Source: Palleronia rufa (GTDB lineage: Bacteria; Pseudomonadota; Alphaproteobacteria; Rhodobacterales; Rhodobacteraceae). From it: a stretch of 64,000 nucleotides of DNA. Where the stretch lies: NCBI RefSeq assembly GCF_000743715.1, contig NZ_JQEY01000014.1, positions 18,291-82,290 of the forward strand, read 5' to 3'. The notes under the pieces were generated by a model that was given only the letters and a program-made list of their open reading frames with translations, did not search any database and was not told where the DNA came from. This document shows, in pieces, positions 17,604-26,469 of this stretch (positions are counted from its first letter, which is position 1; each line of letters opens with the position of its first letter). The position numbers were made by a program, and so were the translations under genes.

Positions 17604-19226
17604 ATGGCAAGAGCGTTGATGAGTGTGCTGGGCGACGCGATCGCGGTCCGGAGCGTCCCCGGCGGTGCCGCAGATCCGCGTCAGATCAGGACCGAGCTTC
17701 TCTCCGGCCTCACCGTCGCGCTGGCTCTGGTTCCGGAGGCCGTGGCTTTTGCCTTCGTCGCCGGCGTGCAGCCGCTTGTGGGGCTCTATGCCGCCTTCAT
17801 CGTCGGGCTGATCACCGCGCTCTTCGGCGGACGGCCGGGAATGATTTCCGGCGCCACGGGGGCCCTGGCGGTGGTGATGGTCAGCCTGGTGGCCGATCAC
17901 GGCGTGGAGTACCTGTTCGCCACGGTGGTGCTGATGGGGCTGATCCAGATCGTGTTCGGGGCCATGCGGTGGGGAAAGTTCATCCGGCTGGTGCCGCATT
18001 CGGTGATGCTGGGCTTCGTCAACGGTCTGGCCATCGTCATCTTCCTGGCCCAGCTGAGCCAGTTCCAGGTGCCCGGCAGCCAGGAGGCCAACGGCCACGG
18101 CGTCGGTGGCGGGCAGTGGCTGCCCGCGGGCGAACTGACGTTGATGCTGGGGCTGGTCGGGCTGACGATGGCGGTGATCTGGGGGCTTCCCAAGGTTTCC
18201 CGCGCCGTGCCGGCGCCGCTGGCCGGGATCGGGATCACGGCGCTTTTGGTGATCGCGGTGGGGCTCGACACGCCCGTGGTGGGCGATCTGGCCTCTATCG
18301 AGGGCGGTCTGCCGTCGTTTCACGTGCCGCTCGTGCCGCTGACATGGGAAACCTTCCAGATCATTCTGCCCTATGCCGTGATCCTTGCCGCCATCGGCCT
18401 GATCGAGAGCCTGCTGACCCTGAACCTGGTGGGTGAGATCACCGGCCAGAAGGGCGGCGCCAGCAAGGAGTGCATCGCGCAGGGGGCGGCCAACACGGTC
18501 ACCGGCTTCTTCGGCGGCATGGGCGGCTGCGCTATGATCGGCCAGTCGATGATCAACGTGAAGTCCGGCGGGCGCACGCGCGTCTCTGGCATCGCGGCGG
18601 CGCTGTTCCTGCTGGCCTTCATCCTGGTCGCGGCCCCGGTGATCGAATTGGTGCCGCTGGCTGCCCTCGTGGGTGTGATGTTCATGGTCGTCATCGGCAC
18701 ATTCGCCTGGAATTCGCTCAAGATCCTGTTTCGCGTGCCCATGGTGGACGCGGTGGTGATCGTCCTGGTGACGGCGGTGACCGTGGCCTACGACCTGGCG
18801 ACGGCCGTGGTGGTCGGGGTCATCGTCTCGGCCCTGGCCTACGCCTGGCAGAACGCCCGGCGCATCTACGCGACCACGACCGAAACCCCGGAGGGCGCCA
18901 AGGTCTACGGCGTGCAGGGGCCGCTCTTCTTCGGTTCGGCAGAGGGATTCGTGGAATTGTTTCATCCCGACACCGACCCCGACAAGGTCATCGTCGACTT
19001 CCAGGGCAGCCGCGTGGCCGACCAATCCGCGCTGACCGCCATAGAGACCGTCGCCGCCAAATACGAAGCCGCCGGCAAGACGATCGAGCTGCGGCACCTC
19101 TCACGTGACTGCCATCGCCTGCTGGCCCGTGCGGGGCAGCTCATGACCGACAGCGCCGACGATCCCGAATACGGGATCGCGGTGGATTATGGCGTGCGGA
19201 CGGGGATGCTCTCCGGAGGTCACTAG
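17604..19226 (+). CDS. SulP-family anion transporter with STAS domain
   Basis: Inner-membrane transporter of 540 residues with about ten to twelve hydrophobic spans: G-L-T-V-A-L-A-L-V-P-E-A-V-A-F-A near the start, G-A-T-G-A-L-A-V-V, and N-T-V-T-G-F-F-G-G-M-G-G-C-A-M-I-G-Q-S. A C-terminal cytosolic STAS domain (about 440-530) contains V-I-V-D-F-Q-G-S-R-V-A-D-Q-S-A. Substrates of the family include sulfate, bicarbonate and dicarboxylates. Neighbours do not decide which. ATG 17604 follows GAGGAGA; the frame extends upstream without membrane segments. Confidence 0.9.
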   Translation: MARALMSVLGDAIAVRSVPGGAADPRQIRTELLSGLTVALALVPEAVAFAFVAGVQPLVGLYAAFIVGLITALFGGRPGMISGATGALAVVMVSLVADHGVEYLFATVVLMGLIQIVFGAMRWGKFIRLVPHSVMLGFVNGLAIVIFLAQLSQFQVPGSQEANGHGVGGGQWLPAGELTLMLGLVGLTMAVIWGLPKVSRAVPAPLAGIGITALLVIAVGLDTPVVGDLASIEGGLPSFHVPLVPLTWETFQIILPYAVILAAIGLIESLLTLNLVGEITGQKGGASKECIAQGAANTVTGFFGGMGGCAMIGQSMINVKSGGRTRVSGIAAALFLLAFILVAAPVIELVPLAALVGVMFMVVIGTFAWNSLKILFRVPMVDAVVIVLVTAVTVAYDLATAVVVGVIVSALAYAWQNARRIYATTTETPEGAKVYGVQGPLFFGSAEGFVELFHPDTDPDKVIVDFQGSRVADQSALTAIETVAAKYEAAGKTIELRHLSRDCHRLLARAGQLMTDSADDPEYGIAVDYGVRTGMLSGGH

Positions 19227-19448
19227 GTTTCGCTCGAGGCTTTCGGCCGGTGGCTGCGGTCCGGGACTGCCGTTCCGATCTACGCGCCGCGCCATCGCAA
19301 TGCAGCGACCGGGCGCTCGCGATGGCTCTCCCGCGTCCGATGCCCCGGCATGGCAGATTGGCTATGGTCTGGACGTGAGCGCGGCGTGACGATCGCCGGT
19401 GCCTCCGTCGTTTCGCCCCGTGCACCCAGGACCGGGGATAGCCGCGGG

Positions 19449-20054
19449 CTACTCGCCCGGCCGGGACATGGTGAAAAGCTCGGTGACGGCGGCGAAGTCG
19501 CGGTATCCGAGCCGCGACACCGGGTTGAAAGACAGCACGTCGAAGCGCCCGTCCACCAGGCAGGAATCGTCGATATGGATGCCGGTCACCGTTCCGATGA
19601 CCATCAGGTTCGACTCTCCGGCCAATTCGACGATCTGCGTCATCCGGCATTCCAGGCTGGCGGGCGCCGCGGCGACGCGTGAACAGGCCACGGTCTCGCA
19701 TCCTGCGCGCTCCAGGCCCGTGTGCTTAAACTCGTCGACCTCTCGCGGCCAGGGGCCGGAACTTTCGTTCATTTGCTCCTTCAGAGCCAGGCTCACGATG
19801 TTGCAGCAGAACACGCCCGTTTGCCGGATGTTGGCGACGCTGTCCTTGGTGCCGTCGCGGTCCGGCTTGGTGCTGGTCGACGAAAAGATCACCTGCGGCG
19901 GGGTGTAGGCCACCGCGTTGAAGAACGAGTAGGGGGCGAGGTTCTCGCGCCCATCCGCGCCACGGGTCGAGATCCAGCCGATGGGCCGCGGCGCCACGAT
20001 GGCGCTGAACGGGTTGTACGGCAGGCCGTGGCCGTCTTCGGGGCGGTAGAACAT
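19449..20054 (-). CDS. Flavin reductase-like FMN-binding split-barrel protein
   Basis: A 201-residue protein of the flavin reductase-like domain family. It opens M-F-Y-R-P-E-D-G-H-G-L-P-Y-N-P and has A-P-R-P-I-G-W-I-S-T, A-P-Y-S-F-F-N-A-V-A and D-S-V-A-N-I-R-Q-T-G, the FMN-contacting positions. Proteins of this type (about 200 residues) bind FMN. Some reduce free flavin for partner monooxygenases, others have unknown roles. No monooxygenase is adjacent. Start ATG 20054, divergent from the GNAT gene. Confidence 0.82.
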   Translation of the reverse strand: MFYRPEDGHGLPYNPFSAIVAPRPIGWISTRGADGRENLAPYSFFNAVAYTPPQVIFSSTSTKPDRDGTKDSVANIRQTGVFCCNIVSLALKEQMNESSGPWPREVDEFKHTGLERAGCETVACSRVAAAPASLECRMTQIVELAGESNLMVIGTVTGIHIDDSCLVDGRFDVLSFNPVSRLGYRDFAAVTELFTMSRPGE

Positions 20055-20129
20055 GGAGGCTCCTTCGGTTTGCCCGAGACCTAGCGCCATGCTAGGCGGC
20101 GCGCCAGCCGAACGGGGGATGACGGGGCG

Positions 20130-20609
20130 ATGCTGAGCGTGGAAGGCCCTGACGATGGGTGGGAGGTCGAGGCGCTCTTCGACCTGAGCTTCGGGCCGGG
20201 GCGAGAGCTGTTGTCGTCCTACCGGTTGCGAAGCGGGGTGGCGCCTGTCGCCGCGCTCTGCCTGGTGTCCCGCGCAGAGGGCGGCGCGGTTGATGGCGCG
20301 ATCCGCCACTGGCCGGTGCGGATCGGCGGGCGGGCGGCGCTGCTTTTGGGGCCGGTGGCGATCCACCCGACCCGGCAGGGGGAGGGACTGGGCGCGCTGC
20401 TGATCCAGGAGAGCCTGTCGCGCGCCACGGACCTGGGACACGAACGCGTGCTTCTGGTCGGCGACGCGCCCTATTACGGACGCTTCGGTTTCGTCCGGCG
20501 CGGAGGGGTCGAGATGCCGCCGCCCACGAACCCGGAGCGCGTACTGGGCGCGGAACTGGTACCGGGTGCGTGGGTCGGCATTTCCGGGCAGGTGGAGCGC
20601 GCGGTGTAA
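20130..20609 (+). CDS. GNAT-family N-acetyltransferase
   Basis: A 159-residue acyltransferase of the YhbS-like GNAT group. The acetyl-CoA pyrophosphate loop is clear: L-L-L-G-P-V-A-I-H-P-T-R-Q-G-E-G-L-G, followed by D-A-P-Y-Y-G-R-F-G-F. The acceptor is unknown. It starts 75 bp from the divergent flavin reductase and ends 38 bp before the EcsC gene, so the latter two probably form an operon. Confidence 0.85.
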   Translation: MLSVEGPDDGWEVEALFDLSFGPGRELLSSYRLRSGVAPVAALCLVSRAEGGAVDGAIRHWPVRIGGRAALLLGPVAIHPTRQGEGLGALLIQESLSRATDLGHERVLLVGDAPYYGRFGFVRRGGVEMPPPTNPERVLGAELVPGAWVGISGQVERAV

Positions 20610-20647
20610 GGCTTGGCACGGGCGCCGTGGCACCCCATCTTGGCGAC

Positions 20648-21421
20648 ATGAACAAGGATCCGATTCCCTATCAGGAGCTCCCGGCCGACACCGCCGCCGA
20701 GCTCGACCGGCTGGCCAGGCGGTTTCGCCAGGCCGATGGCGTGGGCATGCAGGTGCTGTCCCTGGTCGGCGGTCAGGCCGAGGATATCCTGGGTCGCCTG
20801 CCGCTCGCCGTTCGGGAAGGTCTGGACCGCGCGACGAAGAAGGCGCTGGAGGTCGCGTTCGACGCGGCTTTCGCCAGCCGCGGGCGGGTGCGCGACCGGC
20901 CCGATTGGCTGAATACCGCCACAACCACTGCGATGGGGGCCATCGGCGGATCGGGCGGCCTGCCCACCGCGCTGGCCGAACTGCCGGTGACCACAATGGT
21001 CCTGCTCCGCGCGATCCAGGGGATCGCCGCCGAAACCGGTTTCGACGTCCAGGATCCGGTGACGCGGGCACAATGCCTGCAGGTTTTCGCGGCCGCAGGG
21101 CCGCTGGCGCGGGACGACGGCACGGATCTGGCGTTCCTGTCGGCGCGGGTCACCCTGTCGGGTCCGGCGATCCACGGGATCATCGCAAAGGTCGCGCCGA
21201 GGCTCGCGACGGTGCTGGGCCAGAAACTGGCCGCTCAGGCGGTACCTGTCATCGGCGCGGCGGCAGGCGCCGCCACCAACTACGCGTTCACCAGTTACTA
21301 TCAGGAAATGGCGCGCGTCTATTTCGGTCTTCGGGCGCTGGCCCGGGACAGCGGCAGCGATGTCGAAACCCTGGTACGGGAGTTCCGCGTCCGCGTGTCG
21401 CCACCAAAAATGGTGGTCTGA
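20648..21421 (+). CDS. EcsC-family protein
   Basis: A 257-residue protein with the EcsC family pattern: an alpha-helical N-terminus, a Gly-rich G-A-I-G-G-S-G-G-L-P, the V-T-R-A-Q-C-L-Q-V-F-A-A segment, and V-I-G-A-A-A-G-A-A-T-N-Y-A-F-T-S-Y-Y near the end. EcsC-like proteins are found near ABC exporters in Firmicutes and alone in proteobacteria; the biochemical role is unknown. It is followed on the same strand by the palindrome array at 21544-21874, which could lie in its 3' untranslated region. Confidence 0.82.
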   Translation: MNKDPIPYQELPADTAAELDRLARRFRQADGVGMQVLSLVGGQAEDILGRLPLAVREGLDRATKKALEVAFDAAFASRGRVRDRPDWLNTATTTAMGAIGGSGGLPTALAELPVTTMVLLRAIQGIAAETGFDVQDPVTRAQCLQVFAAAGPLARDDGTDLAFLSARVTLSGPAIHGIIAKVAPRLATVLGQKLAAQAVPVIGAAAGAATNYAFTSYYQEMARVYFGLRALARDSGSDVETLVREFRVRVSPPKMVV

Positions 21422-21543
21422 GCCGGCGCGGACGTCGTGCGCCTGTCGCCAGGAGCCTGATCCGCAGATGCGGCTCGGCCGGCGGGGCAGATAGCGGCGG
21501 CGGCCCCCCGGTTCCGCGACGCATTCCGCCCCTGATGTGCGGG

Positions 21544-21874
21544 TGCCGGTGCCCACCGGCAGCGGTCACCCCACCCCACTCCACCCTTCCGGACCGGTTG
21601 CGCGGAACCCCATCGGCGGCTCCCCGCCGCGCGACCTCGCGCCCCTCTCCCATGCCGCGCCTCCGGCCTCCCCCAACCGGAGACGCGCCATTCCCCGACG
21701 CCGGTCGTGCGGCGCCCCCGCGCCGGTTCCCCAACCGGCGCCCCCCCTGTTCACTGCCGGCCCCTCAACCGGCAGCGCCCTTGTCCGCGGCCCCGACGCG
21801 GGACCGACCTCACCCCTGAGGTCCGGATCCCCTGTACCATTCCGGTCCCGGGCCCCCGTCACCCCTGGCGACGG
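21544..21874. repeat. Array of about a dozen consecutive non-identical short palindromes, mostly with C-rich loops
   Basis: Read on the plus strand as arm/loop: 21544-21561 tgccggt/gccc; 21614-21629 cggcgg/ctcc; 21629-21642 gcgcg/acct; 21661-21682 ctccgg/10 nt; 21699-21714 cgccg/gtcgtg; 21720-21741 gcgccggtt/cccc (9 bp, perfect); 21754-21775 ctgccgg/cccctcaa; 21783-21804 7 bp with one bulged G, loop gccccga; 21806-21823 gacctca/cccc; 21823-21845 ccgga/13 nt; 21856-21874 ccgtc/9 nt. A weaker one (ttccg) is at 21587-21607. Arms differ between units yet stay complementary. C3-C5 runs recur roughly every 15-25 bp. No ORF explains it. It lies between the convergent EcsC gene and the small ORF at 21886-22032. 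Not a CRISPR (no constant repeat) and not a single terminator (no T tract). The function is unknown. Confidence 0.6.
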
Positions 21875-21885
21875 CCCGATCACGG

Positions 21886-22032
21886 TCAAGCGGCCAGAGG
21901 CCGGATCGTCCGGAGTTCCCGCCGAAGCAGCGCCTGGACCTCGTCCCGGCTGAGCGGGTCCGCTTCCGGGGTCTCGCCGGGGCAGGGCCCGCGCCTGGCG
22001 AAACGCGTGGAGAGGAGTTTGACGATTTTCAT
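21886..22032 (-). CDS. Possible small basic protein, 48 residues
   Basis: An ATG at 22032 is preceded on the minus strand by AAGGA with about 8 nt spacing. It opens a 48-residue frame starting M-K-I-V-K-L-L-S-T-R-F-A-R-R and ending D-E-V-Q-A-L-L-R-R-E-L-R-T-I-R-P. It looks like an amphipathic helical peptide with many Arg residues. The upstream 200 bp are visibly more AT-rich than surrounding DNA, as for a promoter. I do not recognise a family. It ends 12 bp before the palindrome array, which would be its 3' region if transcribed through. Confidence 0.4.
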   Translation of the reverse strand: MKIVKLLSTRFARRGPCPGETPEADPLSRDEVQALLRRELRTIRPLAA

Positions 22033-22276
22033 CGGGCGGTCCTTCGGTTCTGCTGCGATGCCCCCCGGCACCGCGTCTGATCCCACTATGCCGGAAACAC
22101 CTTTCCAGACGCTCAAGAGGAAACGGAGCCTTGATCCTAATGCCGTTAACCCTGACAACCATCTGATCGGACAAAGGAAATAGAGTTCCGGCAATACGCT
22201 CGATTCGACAGGATCCAATTCGCGTCACATTGCACGCGTGCCGTTCACCGCGGGGAAACGACATCTCGCCCCGATC

Positions 22277-24571
22277 TTAACCCTCTGGTGGGAAAACGCC
22301 CGCCAGCGCCGGCGCTGCGGTGTCGGCGGCCAGCGCCTCTGCCAGCCATGATTCGACCGGGGCGCGGACGCTCTGCCGACCTTCCTGCCGGGCGCGGTCG
22401 ATGACCTGCCGGGCCGCGCCAAGGTCGATCCGGCGCAGCAGGTGCTTGACCGGTCCGATGGAGGCAGGGCGCATGGACAACGCACGAAGGCCGATGGCGG
22501 CCATGCACAGGGCCTCGACCGGACGTCCCGCATCCTCTCCGCAGAAGCTCACCGGTGTGCCGGTCTCTGCGCAACGGTCCACGATCATCGCCAGCAGGTT
22601 CAGGAAACTGACGTTGAGGGTATCGTAGCGCCGCCGCACGCGCTCATTCTCGCGGTCGGCCGCGAAGAAGAACTGTTTCAAATCGTTGCCGCCGATCGAG
22701 ACGAAATCGGCCTCTTCGAAGAAGGACCGCGGCGCGAATGCCATCGACGGCGTCTCGACCATGGCGCCGATGCGGACCTGGGACGGCAGATCGTGGCCCA
22801 GGCGCCGCTCCCGCTCAATCTCGTCGTCCACCATGGCCCGGGCATCGCGGAACTCGTCGAGCTGGGCGATGAACGGGAACATGACCGCCAGGGGACGGTT
22901 CTGCGTCGCGCGGATCAGCGCCTGGAGCTGCATGCGCATCACCCCGCGCTTGTCGAGCCCGACGCGGATCGCGCGCCAACCGAGCGCGGGGTTCGGCTCT
23001 TCGGGGCGCTTCATGTAGGGCAGCACCTTGTCCGATCCGATGTCGAGCGTGCGGAACACCACCGGCTTGCCGTGCGCCGCGTCCATGACGCGGGCATAGA
23101 GCCGCGCAAGGTCGCCGCGGCGCGGCACGGACCGGTTGGCCAGGAATTGCAGTTCGGTGCGGAAAAGGCCCACACCCTCCGCACCGGAGCCGTCGAGCGA
23201 CGGCAGGTCCGCCATCAGTCCTGCGTTCATGGTCAACTGGATCGTCGTGCCGCAGAGCGTGCTGGCGGGCTTGTCGCGCAGGTCGGCGTAGCGCTCCTGG
23301 GCCTTGGCCTGCATCGCGATCTTGTCCCGAAAGGCAGCGACGATGTTGTCCTCTGGGCGAAGATGAACGTTGCCCTGCTCCCCGTCGACCATCACATGAT
23401 CGCCGTTGAGTGCCTCTGCGGTGATGTTTTCGGCATGGATCACCAGCGGGATCGCCAGGGCACGCGCGACGACGGCGGCGTGGCTGCCGACGGCCCCTTG
23501 CTCCAGCACGATGCCCTTCAGGGACCGGCCGTAGTCCAAAAGCTCACCGGGTCCGATGTTGCGCGCCACCAGGATCGGGTCCGGTGGCATATCCGCCCCG
23601 GTTTCCCGCCCCTGTCCGGTCAGGATCCGCAGCAGCCGCCGCGACAGGTCGTCCAAATCGTGCATCCGTTCCCTGAAATACGCGTCGGGCGCGGATTGCA
23701 GGCGCGTGCGGGCGGTGGACTGCTCCTTTTCCACGGCGGCTTCCGCGGAAAGCCCGCGGTCGATATCCTCGCGCATGCGTTTCAGCCAGCCGCGGGAGTG
23801 GGCGAACATGCGATAGGTCTCAAGGACCTCGCGCTGGTCCTTGTCGGTGATCCGGGCCACGTCGAGCATGTCGTCGACACTGACCCGGAGGGTCGCGATC
23901 GCCTCCGTCAGGCGTACCTTTTCGGCTTCGGTATCCTCGGCCACCGGATTGGTGACGACCACGCGCGGCTCATGCAGCCAGACACGGCCCTCGGCCGTTC
24001 CTTCCTGCGCGACGGTGCCGCGAAACAGAACCGGGTGCTGGTGGCGGGCGGAAAGTGCAGCGCCTTCCCCGACGAAAGCGCCGAGCTCGGTCATCTCGGC
24101 CAGGACCATGGCAACGACCTCCAGGGCGTAGACCTCGTCGTCGGTGAAGCCGCGCGCCTCGCGGGACTGAACGACCAGGACCCCCAGCCGTTCCCCCAGA
24201 CGCTGGATCGGAACGCCCAGAAAGCTGGAATACTTCTCTTCGCCCGTCTCGGGCATGTAGCGAAAACCGCGGGTCGCCGGTGCGTTGGCCGCGTTGATGT
24301 TCCGCCCCAGACGCGCCACGCGGCCGACCAGGCCCTCACCCAGGCGCATCCGCGTCTGATGGACGGCGGCGGGATTCAGGCCCTCTGTGGCGCAGAGTTC
24401 CAGCGTCTCCGCATCGCGGAAAAGGTAGATCGAGCATACCTCGGTCTGCATGGAGTCGGCGATGATCGAGGTGATGTGATCGAGCCTCTCCTGCCCCTCG
24501 CTCTTGTCGGCGAGCGCGTCGCGCAGGCGCTGCAGAAGCTTGCGGCTTTCGCTGTCGGTGCGCTGCGGCAT
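22277..24571 (-). CDS. ptsP: Phosphoenolpyruvate-protein phosphotransferase PtsP (EI-Ntr)
   Basis: First enzyme of the nitrogen-related PTS; it takes phosphate from PEP and passes it to NPr. The 764-residue protein has an N-terminal GAF domain (about 15-165), a PEP-utilising N-terminal region, the active-site His in G-A-V-G-S-H-A-A-V-V-A-R, and a C-terminal PEP-binding barrel with G-L-F-R-T-E-L-Q-F-L, V-F-R-T-L-D-I-G-S-D-K and S-F-C-G-E-D-A-G. ATG 24571 was chosen because the helix preceding the GAF domain starts there; the frame is open further upstream. It lies 156 bp downstream of lysC, an arrangement common in alphaproteobacteria. GAF sensing of glutamine is known for some homologues. Confidence 0.95.
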   Translation of the reverse strand: MPQRTDSESRKLLQRLRDALADKSEGQERLDHITSIIADSMQTEVCSIYLFRDAETLELCATEGLNPAAVHQTRMRLGEGLVGRVARLGRNINAANAPATRGFRYMPETGEEKYSSFLGVPIQRLGERLGVLVVQSREARGFTDDEVYALEVVAMVLAEMTELGAFVGEGAALSARHQHPVLFRGTVAQEGTAEGRVWLHEPRVVVTNPVAEDTEAEKVRLTEAIATLRVSVDDMLDVARITDKDQREVLETYRMFAHSRGWLKRMREDIDRGLSAEAAVEKEQSTARTRLQSAPDAYFRERMHDLDDLSRRLLRILTGQGRETGADMPPDPILVARNIGPGELLDYGRSLKGIVLEQGAVGSHAAVVARALAIPLVIHAENITAEALNGDHVMVDGEQGNVHLRPEDNIVAAFRDKIAMQAKAQERYADLRDKPASTLCGTTIQLTMNAGLMADLPSLDGSGAEGVGLFRTELQFLANRSVPRRGDLARLYARVMDAAHGKPVVFRTLDIGSDKVLPYMKRPEEPNPALGWRAIRVGLDKRGVMRMQLQALIRATQNRPLAVMFPFIAQLDEFRDARAMVDDEIERERRLGHDLPSQVRIGAMVETPSMAFAPRSFFEEADFVSIGGNDLKQFFFAADRENERVRRRYDTLNVSFLNLLAMIVDRCAETGTPVSFCGEDAGRPVEALCMAAIGLRALSMRPASIGPVKHLLRRIDLGAARQVIDRARQEGRQSVRAPVESWLAEALAADTAAPALAGVFPPEG

Positions 24572-24727
24572 ATGCGGACGGTCCGATCCATGGTGTCGCG
24601 GGTCGTTATAGTGGAGTTGGCGGCGGGTTGAAAGAATGCGCCATCCCTCAGCGTCGCGCGTCCGAAGCACGGTACGGGTTCGCGCGGTCGCGGGCGCGTC
24701 CGGTCCCGGGCTGGGTGCGGCCCGGTC

Positions 24728-25981
24728 TCAGAGCCCGGTGGGCTGCCCGATCCTGTCCAGGCCGAACGCGTCGTGGAGCGCCTGGACGGCCAGTTCCATG
24801 TACTTGCGGTCGATCAGGACGGAGATCTTGATCTCGGAGGTGGTGATGACCTTTATGTTGACGTTCTCGTCACGGAGGGACTGGAACATGCGCGCGGCGA
24901 CGCCGGCATGGCTGCGCATCCCGATCCCCACGACGGACACCTTCGATACCTCCTGATCCGCGATCAGCTCCGCATAGTCGTAGGCGCCGGCGGCACGGGC
25001 CTCTTCCAGCGCGCGGCGGGCACGGCCGACCTGATCCACCGGACAGGAAAAGGTCATGTCGGTCTTGCCCCCCTCGCTGATGTTCTGGACGATCATGTCC
25101 ACGTTCACCGCCGCTTCCGACAACGGACCGAAGATCGCCGCGGCGATGCCGGGCCGATCCTCCACCCCCAGAAGGGTCATCTTGGCCTCGTCCCGGGAAT
25201 AGGCGACCCCGCTCACGACATTGCTTTCCAAAATCTCGTCCTCCGCGCAGACCAGCGTGCCCGCGGTCTCGTCATACTCCTCGAAAGAGGAGAGCACCCT
25301 CAGTTTCACCCTGTAGCGCATCGCCAGCTCGACAGAGCGGGTCTGCAGTACCTTGGCCCCGAGACTCGCCAGTTCCAGCATTTCCTCGAAGGCGATGCGG
25401 TCGAGCTTGCGGGCCTTGGACGTGATCCGGGGGTCGGTCGTATAGACCCCGTCGACATCGGTATAGATGTCGCAGCGCACCGCGTCATGGGCGGCAGCGA
25501 AGGCGACGGCCGTGGTGTCGGACCCGCCCCGTCCCAGCGTCGTGATACGTCCCTCCGGGCTGATCCCCTGAAAGCCCGCGACCACGGCAACCCTCATGCC
25601 GTCGGCGAACCGGGCGTCCATGTTGGCTGTCGGGATCTCCTCGATCCGGGCCGAGCCGTGGGTGCCATTGGTCCTGAGCGGCACCTGCCAGCCCTGCCAA
25701 GAGCGGGCGGGTATGTTCATGTCCTGGAGCGTCAACGCCATCAGCCCGGCGGTCACGTTCTCGCCGGAACTGACCACCGCATCGTATTCCCGGGCATCGT
25801 AGAAGGGTGAGGTTTCATCGACCCAGCCGATCAGCTCATTGGTCTTGCCGGCCATGGCGGAGACGACGACGATGACATCGTGCCCGTTCGCGACCTCGCG
25901 GGCGACGCGTTTGGCGGCCCGCTTGATGCGGTCGGGCGATGCGACCGAAGTGCCGCCGAATTTCATCACCAGACGCGACAT
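24728..25981 (-). CDS. lysC: Aspartate kinase
   Basis: Phosphorylates aspartate, the entry to lysine, methionine, threonine and diaminopimelate synthesis. The 417-residue protein has the kinase motif V-M-K-F-G-G-T-S-V-A near the start, V-V-S-S-G-E-N-V-T-A-G-L, T-L-G-R-G-G-S-D-T-T-A-V and D-V-D-G-V-Y-T-T-D-P. Two C-terminal ACT domains follow, with G-V-E-D-R-P-G-I-A and N-V-N-I-K-V-I-T-T-S-E-I. This is the Lys/Thr feedback-regulated class II layout. Start ATG 25981. ptsP follows on the same strand. Confidence 0.96.
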   Translation of the reverse strand: MSRLVMKFGGTSVASPDRIKRAAKRVAREVANGHDVIVVVSAMAGKTNELIGWVDETSPFYDAREYDAVVSSGENVTAGLMALTLQDMNIPARSWQGWQVPLRTNGTHGSARIEEIPTANMDARFADGMRVAVVAGFQGISPEGRITTLGRGGSDTTAVAFAAAHDAVRCDIYTDVDGVYTTDPRITSKARKLDRIAFEEMLELASLGAKVLQTRSVELAMRYRVKLRVLSSFEEYDETAGTLVCAEDEILESNVVSGVAYSRDEAKMTLLGVEDRPGIAAAIFGPLSEAAVNVDMIVQNISEGGKTDMTFSCPVDQVGRARRALEEARAAGAYDYAELIADQEVSKVSVVGIGMRSHAGVAARMFQSLRDENVNIKVITTSEIKISVLIDRKYMELAVQALHDAFGLDRIGQPTGL

Positions 25982-26469
25982 GCGCAAAGCCCCTCTGCCG
26001 TCCGGTCGCCTCTTAGGCAGGCGTGCGTCGGGAGGCAAGGGCAGGGCGGTCCCGCCACCGGTCCGCATCGCCCGGGACCGCCGCGCCCGGCATCGGCATC
26101 TCCCGCTGATGCCGCAGCGCCCTGTGGCCTGCCATGCGGAGGTCGGGCCGGCATGCCCCGTGGAACTCCCTGCGTCCGGTTCCGCGCGCGCCTCTCCGCC
26201 CCGGCGGGTGTTCGAGAGGCGTGCGCCGGTGCCGTCGATGATGGCGCTACCCCGGTGCCTGCATGTCGAGGGCGCCGATGGGTCGACCGGGTCCGCTGGG
26301 CAACACGCGTCGCACGCGGTCCCTCGGAACCGTCCGGGAAAGACCTGTCGCCATGCCGCCGTTGCCGCCCGCCACGGCTTCTCCTGTGCGACGGTATGCG
26401 ATTCCGCAGCGCCGCCTCTCGAACGACGTGCCCCGCGCCCTAGCATCTTCCGTCAAGGAGGGCCGCGCG
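25982..26469. other. Divergent intergenic region, no gene seen
   Basis: About 490 bp between the divergent lysC and PsiE-like starts. The only clear signal is the AGGAGG-type site at about 26456-26462 for the downstream gene. Open frames here lack start signals and recognisable sequence. Confidence 0.4.

Noticed and set aside
21720-21741. Simple intrinsic terminator for the EcsC gene
   Set aside because: No T tract follows the stem on either strand, and it is one of many similar hairpins, so a single terminator does not explain the region.
21544-21874. CRISPR array interpretation of the palindrome region
   Set aside because: No constant repeat alternates with unique spacers, units are under 25 bp, and no cas gene is in the window.
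22442-24631. Open frame of about 730 codons opposite ptsP
   Set aside because: Antisense shadow of the EI-Ntr gene; the ptsP strand carries all domain motifs.
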